Positions 10,801 to 22,120 of a stretch of DNA of 29,577 bases are shown here, piece by piece; within the stretch, counting starts at the first letter, position 1; the number at the start of each line of letters is the position of its first letter. The notes beneath the pieces are model-generated. The model searched no databases. It was not told the DNA's origin and was given only the letters and a program-made list of their open reading frames with translations. This stretch comes from Parachlorella kessleri (Eukaryota > Chlorophyta > Trebouxiophyceae > Chlorellales > Chlorellaceae): the NCBI GenBank assembly GCA_001598975.1, contig BBXU01000887.1, positions 1 to 29,577 on the forward strand. The letters run 5' to 3'. The translations under genes and the position numbers were made by a program.

Positions 10801-13800
10801 CTGCAGCCCCGCAAGCCCTGGCTAAGTCCACCACTCCAGATTGCAAAACTATCCTTTATTAATCATGGTGTTAGCCACACAGAACACAAAAAAGACCCAA
10901 GCATACCTCAAAGGGACGGTAGCTGCAACCACAAAACGCATACGTGCGCACATGCATGTGCCTATCCAGTCCAGGAAGAACGGTTGACTAGCGACAACAG
11001 CAAACTTTCAAGGGTAAGAAGACCTGGACCTGCATCCTTTGCATCTGCCTCGCATCTGCCTGTGGACCCTGCACAGCGGCCTACCCTACCTGTGTGGAGT
11101 CCATGAGGGCACGGGAGTCTGCCAGCTGGCTGCGTGCCAGAGCCAGTTGCTGCTCCAGGTCAGACCGGGAAGCTTCAGAGGCAGTCAGCTTCTCCTCTAC
11201 CTCATGCAGCCTGCGAGCATGGCAGGAATGACTTTGGCTGGGGCTCAGGCCGCGCAGGGGTAAATACAGGCCTCAATACAAGACTGTCCAGCTTGGCTTA
11301 CAAGCAATAGCTGCCAGGGGTGTGCACCCAACCAGCCAGCGCTGCTCGGATGCTCTCGCATGACCTGGGTCAACAACATGTTGCGAGCACCACACAATCA
11401 TAAAAGCTCTGAACCTGCAAGTGTGCATGCCATTCGAGGCGCCTGGCTCCGAGGCTGGGGCGCAGACTGCAAGCTGCGCGGCGAGTTGGCAGGCTGCCCT
11501 GCTCTGCTGTCCCTGCATGTTGAGGCCCGCTGTGTTGTTCACAAAAAGTGGACCCCATGCACACCTGACGGCAAAGCAAAGGAGTGCTCAGGGGAAGTAG
11601 TCACCTTGCTGCAAACTCCTGCTGCTTCTTTTTGGCCACCACCACAAACTTGCGCTTGGCGTCTGTCAGCTCTTTCAGCAGCTTCTCCCGCTCCACGCGC
11701 AGGGTGGCTACATCTGCAAGCAGGGTCCATAAAGACCTGCTTGGTGCTCACTCCACTGCTGCCCTGGCGCAGCCTAACTGGCAAACCGCCTAACTGGGCC
11801 CAGCCTGGCGATCGCAAAGCTACTAGAGCAGCACAAAAACAACCGCTGCAGGCCAAGCGTACCCCATGCCAAGAAAGAAGCCCACCCATGACTGCTGTTA
11901 CGCGCACCCAGGGCACGCAGAGGCTCTTCAAAGGCCTGGCCAACCTCGGTGTCATTCCAGCACGATGTGTTAACACGTCCTGAGCAAACCCCCCGCACCC
12001 GCTGCAGCCGAGAGGTCCGACGCAGAGCCCCTTGGGCTGCCAAAGTCCAGCGACATGGAAGCCTCGGACGGGCAACTCGACAAAAGAGCCACATCTGCGG
12101 CTGGCTGCTCCCCCGGTTGTCCCTGCCGCTTTGCTGCCTGCTGCTGCTCCTGTGCGGCTGCCGCCTCACGCTCCAACTGCTGCTGCTGCTCCCTGGCCGC
12201 AGCAAGCTCTTGCACTGCCTGCTGGCCCTGCTCCCTTGCAGCAGCCAGCTCCTGCTGCAGCTGGGAGACTCGCGAGCCCTGGCTCAGCAGCTCCGCTTGA
12301 GCCTCAGCCAGAGCCTTCTCTGCCTCGGTGAGGCGATGTTGCAGCTGCAGGCCGGCTGCCGCAGCTGCCTCGCCGGCCGCCTGTTCCACGGCAGCCAGCC
12401 GCTCCTGAAGGGCCTCCTGCTCTGTCTGCGCTTGCAGAAGCTCCTGCTGGAGTGCTCCTGCCCGGTCTTGCCTGGCCGTGCCTGCAATGCAAGGAAGGTA
12501 CACGTCTCAGCAGGAAGCTAGTCTACAGAAGCAGCAAGATTGCTGTAATATGCAGGAAAGAAACAGTGCCAGTCACATAGCCCAGTAAATAATCAGTTGC
12601 GGCAATGCATGCATAAACTAGGCTGCCATTGTTCACACCGCACTAGGCATGGAGGGCACCAATGTTTCCAGGGCCTCACAAACACACAGTCGTTCACCCA
12701 CTTGCTGCAGTGGTGTCTTGAAGCTGAGCCTCCAGGGTCACCAGCTGGGCCTCCAGAGCAGCAGCCCTCTCCTGGGCAGCCACAAGCGCCTCAGCTCCAG
12801 CCGCAGTGTTGCCGCCGCTCTCCTCCCTGACCGCACCAAGCTGCCGCCGCAGTGACGTCACCTCTTCACCTGCCTCAGCTGCCTGTTCCCTGGTGGCCAT
12901 TAACTCGCTCTGCAGCCTGTCTAGCTGTTGCGAGAGCTTGGCCTCCGTCTCAAGGGCGGCTGTGGTAGCTGCGGCAACGCGTTCCTCTGCCATAGCCAGC
13001 TGCTGCTGCAGGCTTGGAACGCTGCTGGCGGCAGCCTGGGCGGCTTGGAGTGCTTCCTGTGCTGCTGCCACGTCAGCCTGCACTAGCAGATGACTGCATG
13101 GCTGAAGTCGAACACCTTGCTGGGGTGCCACCCTGTTTATTATAAGATGGGCCAGTGGATGCTCGTCGACCTGACCCACAGGTGACATAATCCAAAGACA
13201 ATTCTACAGGCTTCCGCAGGTGCATTCAGCAGCTCCCTGACCAGCACCACAAGCCGTTGGCTTCAACAACCCGAGTGCCTGCTCAACCTGACCTATACTC
13301 AAGACGCAACGGGGCACATCACTCACCTGCAAGCCTGCCACCTGCTGGCGCAATGCCTCCTCCGCAGCAGCCGTCTCAGCCTGCACTGCCTGCAGCCGCT
13401 GCTGCGCTGTAGCCAGCTCTGCCTGCAGCGCCTCCACCTGGCCACTCAGGTCAGCGGCTTCGCCCGCGGCTGCGCTGCCGCTAGAGGCCAGCTGCTGCCG
13501 CACGGCTGCTAGCTCCTGCTGCAGGTGCTCCAGCTCCGCTGTGTGAGCCAGTCCCTCCTCGGCAGCAGCGCTGCCGGCCACTTCCAAGGCGTGTCTTGCC
13601 TCGGCTAGCTGGCCCTCCAGCTCTGCAACCACCTGCTGAAGCCGCTGCGGCTCCTTGCTGCTTGCTGGCGACATGGACTGCTGCACGGGCTCACCATCCA
13701 GCTGACCGTCCTGCTGCTGCTGATCCTGCTGCTCATGGTGCTGCTCCCTGGGGCTGGAAACCCCGTTGGCTTGTCCGCCGCCAGCCTGCTTGAGGCGGTC

Positions 13801-16800
13801 AAGCTCTGCTGCCAAGACGGCCATCTCCTCATCTTTCATGTGAAGCGTCTCCTCCAGCTCAGAGACATGCGCCCGCACGGTGTGGATAGCGCCCTGCGTG
13901 CCACCACCCAAAGCAAAACAAAAAAAGTTGCACACCACAAATCAACGCCCTGCACCCACCACTGCTGACCACTTGGTCGGAGCGTGGCCAGTCAGACTGC
14001 TGCAGCCAGGATCACTAAGTGCTTTTGCAGGCCGGAAATGCCTAACGATGCCATTTGCCCCACAGCAGCACATCGACTTCAAGTCTACCCACAAGCTGCA
14101 CTTCAAACACGTCAGCACAAGGAGCATTGTCAGCTTCTTGGCCCAGCTCCTCATCTAACAGGTGCATCACGGATTGTGCACAAGGGCATCACAGCCCTTC
14201 ACCCTCGTTTGGAGAAAGACCACATCAGCAACTGAAACAGGTCTTGGTCATGCTCACACCAGGCCAGCACTTCCAAGTTATCAAAATCAGTGCAGAGCCC
14301 CAAGAGCGCCACAAGAGATTCCATGGAGCCTGTATGAAAGCCACCCGAAAACACACCTGCAGCAGTTCCTTGTCCACCCGGTGCTGTGCCGCCGCCTGGC
14401 CACGACTAGATATCTCAACCAGCCGCTGAGCCAGCTCTGCAGTTGTCTGCCGCTCTGCCTCTCGCAACTGCTCATTGTCGGCCTCCAGGGCGCGCACCTG
14501 CACAAAAGTCATCGGAACTTGTTGAGGGTGCAGATGAAGTGTGGCAGTATGGCATGACGAGAACGCCTGCTGGGAGTCTGCTTGAAAGACCCTGGAATAA
14601 CCTAATGTTGATGTGCTGTGATGATGTTTGAGCAGACCTCCTTGAACACAAGGTATATGGATATAGTGCTCATTCCTCCCGGTAGGACCTTTCATTGCGC
14701 TCAGCACGATGACAGGCCTGCATACCATAACAACATCTTCACTGCCGCTTACCCAGCCCTCGATAACAAGGGCCTGAAATCTCAGACGTACCTTCTCCAG
14801 CAGAGCTGTAAGCTGCGCCTCTGCCTCCCGCGAACTTCCCTCTAGCTCAGAGGTGCTGCCACTGGTGCCATTCTCCGTTGCGTGTCCCTGCGCTGGCAAG
14901 CCTTGTTGCCGCTGAAGCTGCTCGTGCATATCAGCTAGCTGCTGCTCTGCCAAGTCCAGCTCCGCCTTCATCTGCAAGAACGAGCAACCAGTCTTTGGCA
15001 CTGGATGTCCTCTGCATTTTGCCGGAAACTCCCAGCCAGCGCAGGTGACCCCATACGCAGCCTTGCACTCTGGAGTGTCGCCCACTCCCAGGACTCCTTA
15101 ACAAGCAACACCAGGATGCCAGGTTCTAAATGTACACACAGAAGGACAATCAGGTCAGAAAAGAGGTTGCCTGTTAGCGGGTTGCACCTGCTTGAGGAGG
15201 TCTCTGTACTCATCAAGCTCCTCTTTGTGATCACCATCACGCGCTTCCAGTCTGCATATGGCCAACCGGGACTGCCCTATTAAGGCGTGCAGCAGTGGTA
15301 TGCCGGATCCCAGCACCAGACGGACATGGAGGGCAGTCATTGGATATGTATTATAAGAACATACGCCTCTTGGCGAGACGTCATGCACTGCCACGGAAGC
15401 AACCGCCCCGGCAAGCTGTGACTGCTCATGGAAGTGCTCAATCCACTGCACTACCTGTTGGTCAGGTCATGCAGGGCTGAATCCCTGCTGGCCACCTGCT
15501 GCTCCGCCTCCTCCAGCCGACTCTGCAGAGCGTCCCTGTCAGCCGCGAGGTCTGCCACTTGCCTCTGCAACTCCGTAACCCGCTCTTGGGCCTCAGCAGC
15601 TGCTAGGTTCAGCTGTGACGCGTGCTGCTTCTCAGCTGCTGCTAGCTGGGACTGGAGTTGGTCCCTCTCCTGGGTGAGGGTCTCAATGCGCGTGCCCGCC
15701 TCAGCTGCAGATGTAGAGGCTTCTGCAGCCTGCCGCTCCACCTCACCTTGCCGCCGTTGCAGGTCCTGCAGGGCAATGCAGCAAAGACCCTTGTGGGAAG
15801 GCAATCGAGTCATCTGACACTGTTTACGAGTTTGGCAGGTGTCTACCACAACCGCAACATAGATTATTGTCAAAACGCCCTTAATTGGCCAGGCCACATG
15901 CAAACCCTGGCATACCTTCCTTTGACCCCTGGCATCTAGCCCGCAGCTCAGTAACCCTCTACACACTCAATAACACACAGATTTTGCCCATTCTCCTTCA
16001 ACATCACAGCGTACCTACCTGCAGCTGCACCTGCAGGTCATCTCGCTCAGCAGCCAGCTCCTGTACCTGGGCCTCCAGCTGCTGCACCATGTTGGCAGCA
16101 GCCGCAGCCAAGCTAGTCTGGTCTTGCAGCCGTGCCTCCAAGGCTGCCAGCGTAGCTTGTGCCTGCACCAAGCAGTGTCATGCTTGCTTGTCTGGGAATA
16201 GGTTCGTTGTGAAGATAACTGGTTCAAATAGGGTTTGCAGGTTTGTGGGGCCTTATCCAGGACTGCATGCCTCTGAAGTGGGGCTTACGGACTGCACCTG
16301 CTGGGGCCTAAAAGCAGCACAGTCTCCACGCCTTTAGAGAAACAAGGTGTTTCCAACTCCCACCTGGCGCAGCTGCTGCTCCGCTGCATTCCGCTCGGCA
16401 GCAAGAGCCTCTGCTTGGTCGCTGCTGCTGCCGGCAGCCTCAGCCGCCGCTGCGGCGCCCTCCCGCTCCTGCTGCACCTCCACCCTGGCAGCCTCCAGCT
16501 GTAACTCAAGCTCCGTCATACGTGCTTGAGCCTGCTCTAAAGTTTCTTGCTGCTGCGCTAATTGTGCCTGCAGCTCAGCTTTGATCCCGTCAAAGTCCGC
16601 ATGCTGGATAGCAGCCCGCTCAGCTGCCGCGGCTCTCTGGGCCTCCAGGGCACTACTCAAACGCTGCACCTCGGCTTGCAGCTGTGCCACCTGCTCCTCA
16701 GCCGCCCCTGCAATAGCTTGCTGGTCTGCCAGCTCACTACTCAAGCGGGCAACGTCTGCTTCCAGCTCAGCAGCTCGAGCCTGTGTAGCAGCCAAGTCTG

Positions 16801-18198
16801 ATTCAGCTGCCCGCTGGGACTGTGTCGCGATGGACTCAGCGGCCGCTGCAACGCCCTGCAGCTCCTGTACCTGTGCTGCAAGCTGCTCGGCTTGCCGCTC
16901 TGCTTGAGAAGCACGGTCCTCTGCTGCCGAGGCTGCTGCCCGGCTGTCCTGCACCTGCTGCGCCAGCGCCGCTGTGCTCTCCTGCACGGCAGAGGCTGCC
17001 CTCTGGGCTGCTGCTGCCCTCTCCTCTGCTGAACCTGCACGCTCCTCAGCTGCAGCAGCCTGTTCCTGCTCCGCTGTTCGCAATTGCGACACCTCCTGCA
17101 GCTGTGCCGCCAGGGAAGCTGCCTCTGCCTTCAGCTTCTCGGTTGCTTCAGCACTGGCTGCTTGCTGGGCCTCCAGCTGGGTGGTAAGCTCCAACAGCTG
17201 GGCATCCTTACCCTCAACCTGCAGTGGGACACAAAATCATTGGTTGCGCACGGAAATGCAGGTAATCATCATAGGCCTGAGACGCGCCTTGCTGCTAATG
17301 CCATATAAGCATAGCCAAACTGGCCGCTTACGGGGAGCACATGACCACCAACCTTCGCTGTGATACTGCATGGGGGCTTCCACCTGGACAAGTTGCATTT
17401 GCACGCATGCCAGCGCCATACCAGAAACTGTAGGCCCCACCTGCTCCTGCAGAGCCCCCAGCTGATACTCCCGTCGGCCCAGCTGGTCCTGCAGGTCTGA
17501 CGTTGTGCTGCGCTCCGACTCCAGCTCGCTGCGCAGGCTGCCCAGCTGGCTGTGTAGCAGCTCCGTCTCTGCTGCCACCCGCTGGTTGCAAGCCTCCTGC
17601 GCTGCCAGTAGCTTGGCCTGCAAGAGGATTCTTAACCAGGGCTTCGAAGAAAGATATATGCGTCGCTGCCTGGGAAGTAAGAACCTAGAGGGCATCAGAA
17701 GCGCTGGCTCAGGCAACGACATCAGACAGCAAATTGTACTGTCATGTATCGTACGGTTGAGGGTGCTTGCCTGCAAAGCGTCCACGGTGGCTTGAAGGTC
17801 GGCTGGCGGCTGCCGCTGCTCATGGTCTGACTGGCATTTTTGAAGGGAGGTGCTGAGGTCCTGCAATGATATCATAGCAGCACAACTAGGCGCCTAGCCC
17901 TCTGAAGGACGAGAGGTAAATTCGTACGCCGCTGCTCAGCTGTATGGCAGTATGGTATGGCCAGCACATGCAGCTGTGAAGCAACTGACCTCGATTTTCT
18001 TGTCCTTGATCTTCAGCCTGCAGCACCACCTTATTCAAGGTTAGCCAGTGAGCACACCCCAGTTTGTTCAGACCATGGCCGCTTTAGTGTCACCGCATCA
18101 GAGCACTGGGAATCTTACTTCTTCAACGACTCCACTAGGAGCTTCTGCAACTCCTCGTGGGAGGCGTTGGCTATTGAAGGCGGTATCTTGGCTGCCAT
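4879..18198 (-). CDS. GRIP-domain golgin, long coiled-coil Golgi tether, 29 exons
   Basis: Predicted trans-Golgi tether of about 1852 residues: a long coiled coil that binds an Arl1-type GTPase through a C-terminal GRIP domain. Exons: 18198-18119, 18017-17990, 17860-17771, 17617-17441, 17218-16364, 16162-16019, 15765-15455, 15251-15188, 14971-14792, 14497-14357, 13893-13327, 13077-12702, 12481-11999, 11713-11605, 11210-11090, 10800-10636, 10340-10200, 9939-9815, 9592-9505, 9271-9129, 8830-8761, 8478-8342, 8006-7816, 7513-7412, 7208-6999, 6516-6307, 5842-5746, 5213-5137, 4955-4879; all phases agree and the sum is 5559 nt. The N-terminus (SHEELQKLLVESLKKLKIKD) resembles other golgins. Residues ~30-1630 are Ala/Gln/Glu/Leu heptad-rich, with a Ser-rich break near 1145 (SLDFGSPRGSASDLS) and a Gly/Ser linker at ~1630-1699. 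GRIP is at ~1771-1815. Intron 3 is GC-AG. The last two small exons are the least certain; without the final splice the protein would end at 5057. The family is sure, the orthologue is not. Confidence 0.88.
5137..5842 (-). other. GRIP domain, split over two exons
   Basis: Exon 27 (5842-5746) encodes DMEYLKNILLKLYETGEAES and LLPVLATILKL; exon 28 (5213-5137) supplies SPAEVEHCRDGMRRR. Joined (AG+T = Ser) they give the standard GRIP order: the EYLKN start with its Arl1-binding tyrosine, the LLPVLATILKL helix and the SPxEV helix. The preceding exon joins directly (GCA G + CT = Ala), giving IERLKLTGKAADMEYLKN. The tail after GRIP (exon 29) ends NSYLGSWASWLGAGSAS. Confidence 0.9.
8244..8359 (-). repeat. 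85-bp-spaced duplication of golgin exon 22 end and donor
   Basis: The 31 bp at 8329-8359 (end of exon 22, donor GCG|GTGAGTGG and first intron bases) recurs identically at 8244-8274 inside the following intron. Use of the inner copy would lengthen the exon by 85 nt, breaking the frame and including a stop, so the outer donor at 8342/8341 must be the productive one. The next exon (8006) needs phase 2, which the outer donor supplies. Confidence 0.85.
17618..17770 (-). other. GC-AG intron (golgin intron 3)
   Basis: The donor reads TTTGCAG|GCAAGC at 17771/17770 and the acceptor is CTCTTGCAG|GCC at 17617. Both sides are phase 0 and the join gives ATVDALQ-AKLLAAQEACNQ, an unbroken heptad-type sequence. 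No alternative in-phase GT is adjacent. Confidence 0.75.
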
Positions 18199-18684
18199 GG
18201 TGCTGCGGCCCACCGAAGCCGCAAGTTTCCTTCCCGACTGGACCCTTTCGTTGCTTATTTACATTAGCGACCGCCTAGTCTACAGAAAGGGCTCAAACTT
18301 CTGGCACAGTTCTTACCGGGCACAACTGCCCCCGAGCAACTAGCCAGCTCCCCATGATCTGGGCACTCAACTTCTCCCCTTTGCCAATCCACTTTCTGCT
18401 AGCTGTACGGACTCTAAGCGAGTATTTACCGAAGGGAATGCTATGACATAACGTTGACTACAATAAACTAACGCCGAAGTAAAGGAACTTGCTACCTCCA
18501 TCCTCCCCTCCACAGTAATATATATTACAGTAGCTACCTCTGGGAAAGCTATCGTGCAGGCGTCCCTCTTGGATGTGAACCGAATTTTGACAGTTTAAGT
18601 GCCTAAGAGCATCATTGCGCAGCAACCAGGCTGGTTTGCATGTTTGTGACATGTGGCTTTGCCAGTGACTGATCAGCAGACGAT
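18199..18684. promoter_or_regulatory. Shared divergent promoter region, golgin (-) and transporter (+)
   Basis: 486 bp separate the golgin and transporter start codons. A perfect 14 bp AT-rich palindrome, GTAATATATATTAC, lies at 18515-18528, flanked by direct copies of GCTACCTC at 18491-18498 and 18533-18540. It contains a TATA-like core 157-170 bp upstream of the transporter ATG and ~317 bp upstream of the golgin ATG. A role as TATA box or factor site is inference. Confidence 0.5.
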
Positions 18685-21600
18685 ATGGACTTTCCAGCAA
18701 CTATCCTGGTTTCTGAGGGACCTAAGCCGGCTGGGACTTGGAGCGCTATTGTGACCCTGCTGAACTGTGAGAACCCTTAGTTCCAAGGCAACAACACCCG
18801 CGCGCACTGACTGGCACCCTGAGCCTCACATCCAGGCCACACCTCCTGGGACCTCCCACACTAGGCAACAACTGTCACGGTAAAGTGCAGGTGCTGTGGG
18901 AGCCGGCATCCTGTCCTACCCGCTGGCCTTTCAGTGCACGGGCTGGCTAGCGGGGCTGTGCTGCACTGTGCTGACAGCCGCGATTGAAGCCTTCACCCTC
19001 TATGTACTCTCACGATATGCTGAGCACACGCGCTCGAGCAGTTACAGCCAGCTGGTGAGCGATCCACAGTGCTTGCTGCGAAGTGCTATGCTGCCGCTTA
19101 CGTAGCTCCGCTTGCGGCTGTGCCCTTACTTGAAATTCGTGAAGGCTTGGTGCGGGTGTTCTGCGTCGCAGCCAGGCGTTGTAGGTCAGTGCTGGGCCTG
19201 GTATAATGATGGCCACACTTCCTGCTCCACTGGTATATGTTCTGCAGGTTTTCAAAATGCTAGGCCCAGGCGCCTCCCTGGTCATGAGCTTGATTATCTT
19301 CATCTATATCTGGGGCTCCGCGGCAGCTTACTTGATCATCCTGGGTGACTGCTTCACGCCCGTGCTGACTTCTGTGCTGGGAGTAGCCTGGTACACTCAG
19401 CGTGACTTTGTCATTCTGGCCGCCTCGTCGCTCTGCATTTTGCCGCTTTGCTTCCCCCGCTCGCTGACAGCTCTGGCAGGTGAGCCTGGTGTCGCGCTGG
19501 TCCCAATCAGCTGTTACACGAGGATGGTGCTGCCCTAGTACTACCTGTGTCTGGTTGACGCTTAAGTAACCCAGCTGTGAGTCTGCACGACAGAGGTCTC
19601 TGTTGATTCCTCTGCTTGCTGCAACCTGTGACCGACCTCATGGCCTGACCCTCTGCATCCTGTCTGGGCTGTGCAGGGGTCAGTGCTGTTACCCTCTGGG
19701 GCCTGTTTGTGGTGGTCGGCATGGTGCTGGTGCGCAGCATCCAAACCATTCGAACAGCAGCAGACCCTTGGAGAGACGTTCGGGCCTACTCACCCGGCTT
19801 GCAGTTCCTGTCGGCACTGCCCATCTTTGTTTTCGGCTTCCAGTGCCACACCAACGTGGGTCACCCTTGAATCCTCCCTCCTGCCCGACGCTTGTGGGCT
19901 CAGAGCACTCACAGTTAGCATACCCCATAATCCTTGCTTCGTTGAAAAAGTCGTGGGCGTCGCCCACTGGCGCCTGCCTCTTTCACACATTGACTACTGG
20001 CAAGTTTCTGAAGCTGCCTTTATGGCACGCTTGACACACCCACTGGCTGCTGGGATGTGGTAGTTGACAGAAAGGCAGGTAGGAAGGGGAGCAAGAGAAC
20101 CGCCTTGTGGCCTGCAGGTGATCGCTGTTTTTGACGAGCTCTCAGACAACCCGTTGCAGCTGACAGCTGACGCCAGCACAGGGGACTTGTGTGGCCGCTA
20201 CCTGGCGCCACGAAGCACCCAAAGTACCTTGGCACTTCCACTAGGACACCATGAGAGTGGGGGCACGGCTGGCGAAGCGGGCTACACCGAGCTTCCCAGT
20301 GGGGGCAGGTGCCTGTCCAAGTCGCGGCGGCACCTCAAGTCACCCAAGCTTCGTGGCATGGTGTGGGTTGTTCTGGCGGCGGGTGAGTGGTGGGTTCACC
20401 GGGTCTGAAAGCCACTGCCCAGTTGGCGTCAGGGATACAGAAGGGCAGCCAACCAACATGTGACACCTGGGTTTGGCTAGTAAATAGTTTGATTATTTGT
20501 GATTGTGTGGAATTGATGTGGTGCCTAGGTTGCTGTCGTGGTCGATCAGAATGAGGGGCCTAAAAGCAGACCACAGCACTTCCATGCAAGTTGCGCCCGG
20601 GCATGATACTGGTAATGCACAGGCGCACGGCGTGTTACAACTGTTAGTCGGTATGATATGTTTTCCTAAAGCTTTTGCCGCAACTGTGTGCTGCAGTTGG
20701 GCTGACCTGCTGCTTCTACTGTTGTGTCGGCGTCGGCGGGTACCTGGCGTTCCCGGGCACAGTCCACGCCAACATCCTGACCAACTTTGCGCCAGACGAC
20801 CTGCTGATGCAGGCAAGCAGATACACCCCTGTGCCCTATGCGAGAGACTGCCTAAAAAACCGTGGGCACCGTACTCAAGTATATTTATGTCCCCTCTTGC
20901 CGTCATCGTGTGTTTGGTGTTGGCTGCTGGAGTGATCCTGCTCCCTGGTGCATGTACCTTGCTTGCATGCAGCGGTCGCTGCCATGCCCATGCTACCCTG
21001 TTCTTGGTTGACGACAGCGGGAAGCGCTTTTTGCGAGCTAGTTAAGCGGGGTCTGACAGGGCGGTGTGAGTGGGACTACTTTTGCGTCCTACCTGTCGTC
21101 TCACGTGCTGCCTCCGCAGGTTGCCAGGGCAGTGGTGGGCGTCATCCAGATAGCTAGCTACCCTGTCATGCACAACCCCGCCCGGGCAGCTGTGAGGGAT
21201 ATCCTACTACAGCTGACGGGCCTCAGCTTCGGCGGGCAAGGGTTCAATAGCTTGGAGGTACTCCTGTTCTTTAGCAGCACACTGGCAGTCTCATTGATGG
21301 TAAGTCGGGCGCGGGTGGGCCCTGTTGTGATTAAAAGTGTAGCTGCGGTGTGGTCTTGGGTTGAGATTATATACTTTTGTAGTGGTGTCCCTCCCTGTCA
21401 TTTGCATTCCCACAGAAGTTTGTCTGCAAGAAATGTTGAGATATATGCAATGTATATGTTATCCAGTGTATATTAGTCTTTAGCATCAGGCAGCATCCAT
21501 TCCGGCCCGGACTCTGACACTTCCTTGTCCGTCCGCGAGAAAGTGTCCTGTGGACCGGACCTGACCAGCGCACACGTTCCCCATGCGTGCAGGTGCGGGA

Positions 21601-22120
21601 TCTAGGGGTCGTCTTTCGGTTGGTGGGAGGCACCGGTGGCGGCCTCCTTATATTCACCCTCCCAGGCTTGCTGCTGTGCCAGTATGCCTACGGCAAGTAC
21701 ACCAGGTCGAAGGAGGACCTCCTGCAGCCACTGCTGGCTGCTGAGTGTGGTACTGCGGACCCCGGCGGTCAGGGTGATGCTATGGGAGAGGCAGGCGGGG
21801 CCCCTGGAGGCGGTCAGCAGCTGGGCCAGGCGCAGCAGGGGCGTGGTGTGAGTTGGGGCCAGCAGCGGGACGAGAGCTTGCCGGTATCGCGCGGCGGCAG
21901 TGTGGCTGCGGGGCTTCAGCAGACACTGTCACGGGGAGGGAGCCTGGCGCCGGGGCTGCAGCACTCGCTGTTGCGGGGTGGCAGTGCAGCAGCGGGGTGG
22001 CAGGTGTATAGGTACTGGACCTCCAAGTTGTGGTGGGCTGGGGTGCTGCTGGTCCTGCTGAGCGTGGCCCTGTGTGCGCTAACTGTGTACACTGTCTTCA
22101 TGCCTACGTCTGATACCTGA
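18685..22120 (+). CDS. AAAP/SLC38-type amino acid transporter
   Basis: Predicted secondary transporter of neutral amino acids, 581 residues, about 11 membrane segments. Exons: 18685-18766, 18891-19054, 19248-19479, 19677-19855, 20118-20382, 20697-20812, 21120-21299, 21593-22120; all phases agree. Family signs: VTLLNCAVGAGILSYPLAFQ (residues ~24-43, TM1 motif of SLC38/AAAP), GSAAAYLIILGDC, LPIFVFGFQCHTNVIAVFDE (~210-226), GVGGYLAFPGTVHANILTNF, and SYPVMHNPARAAVRDIL. After FDELSD comes an unusual hydrophilic loop (~230-297) before LRGMVWVVLAAVGLTC. Exon 8 carries a Gly/Gln-rich segment with three exact 14-residue RGGS repeats before the last membrane helix (WWAGVLLVLLSVALCALTVY). Intron 6 is GC-AG. 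The start is the first ATG giving a short N-terminus that leads into TM1. Substrate and membrane are not determinable here. Confidence 0.92.
20813..21119 (+). other. GC-AG intron (transporter intron 6)
   Basis: The donor is ATGCAG|GCAAGC and the acceptor CTCCGCAG|GTTGCC. Both are phase 0, and the join gives DDLLMQ-VARAVVGVIQIA, as expected between a loop and the next membrane helix of SLC38-type carriers. The nearest GT downstream would add an out-of-family segment. Confidence 0.8.
21890..22015 (+). repeat. Three 42 bp coding repeats (RGGS, 14 residues each)
   Basis: Protein copies are RGGSVAAGLQQTLS, RGGSLAPGLQHSLL and RGGSAAAGWQVYRY, in exact 14-residue register, in the hydrophilic segment just before the last transmembrane helix of the transporter. 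The first two are the closest. The Arg/Ser-rich context could be a phosphorylation or sorting segment; that is inference. Confidence 0.85.

Noticed and set aside
12055..17200. Antisense Cys/Ser/Ala-rich ORFs on the plus strand over the golgin coiled-coil exons
   Set aside because: They are expected shadows of Ala/Gln/Glu-rich minus-strand coding sequence; none has a start context, domain or splice support.
19112..19247. Possible extra transporter exon near 19139-19193
   Set aside because: It has acceptor- and donor-like ends, but inserting it gives residues with no family match, while joining exon 2 directly to 19248 (YSQL-VFKMLGPGAS) fits the SLC38 pattern.
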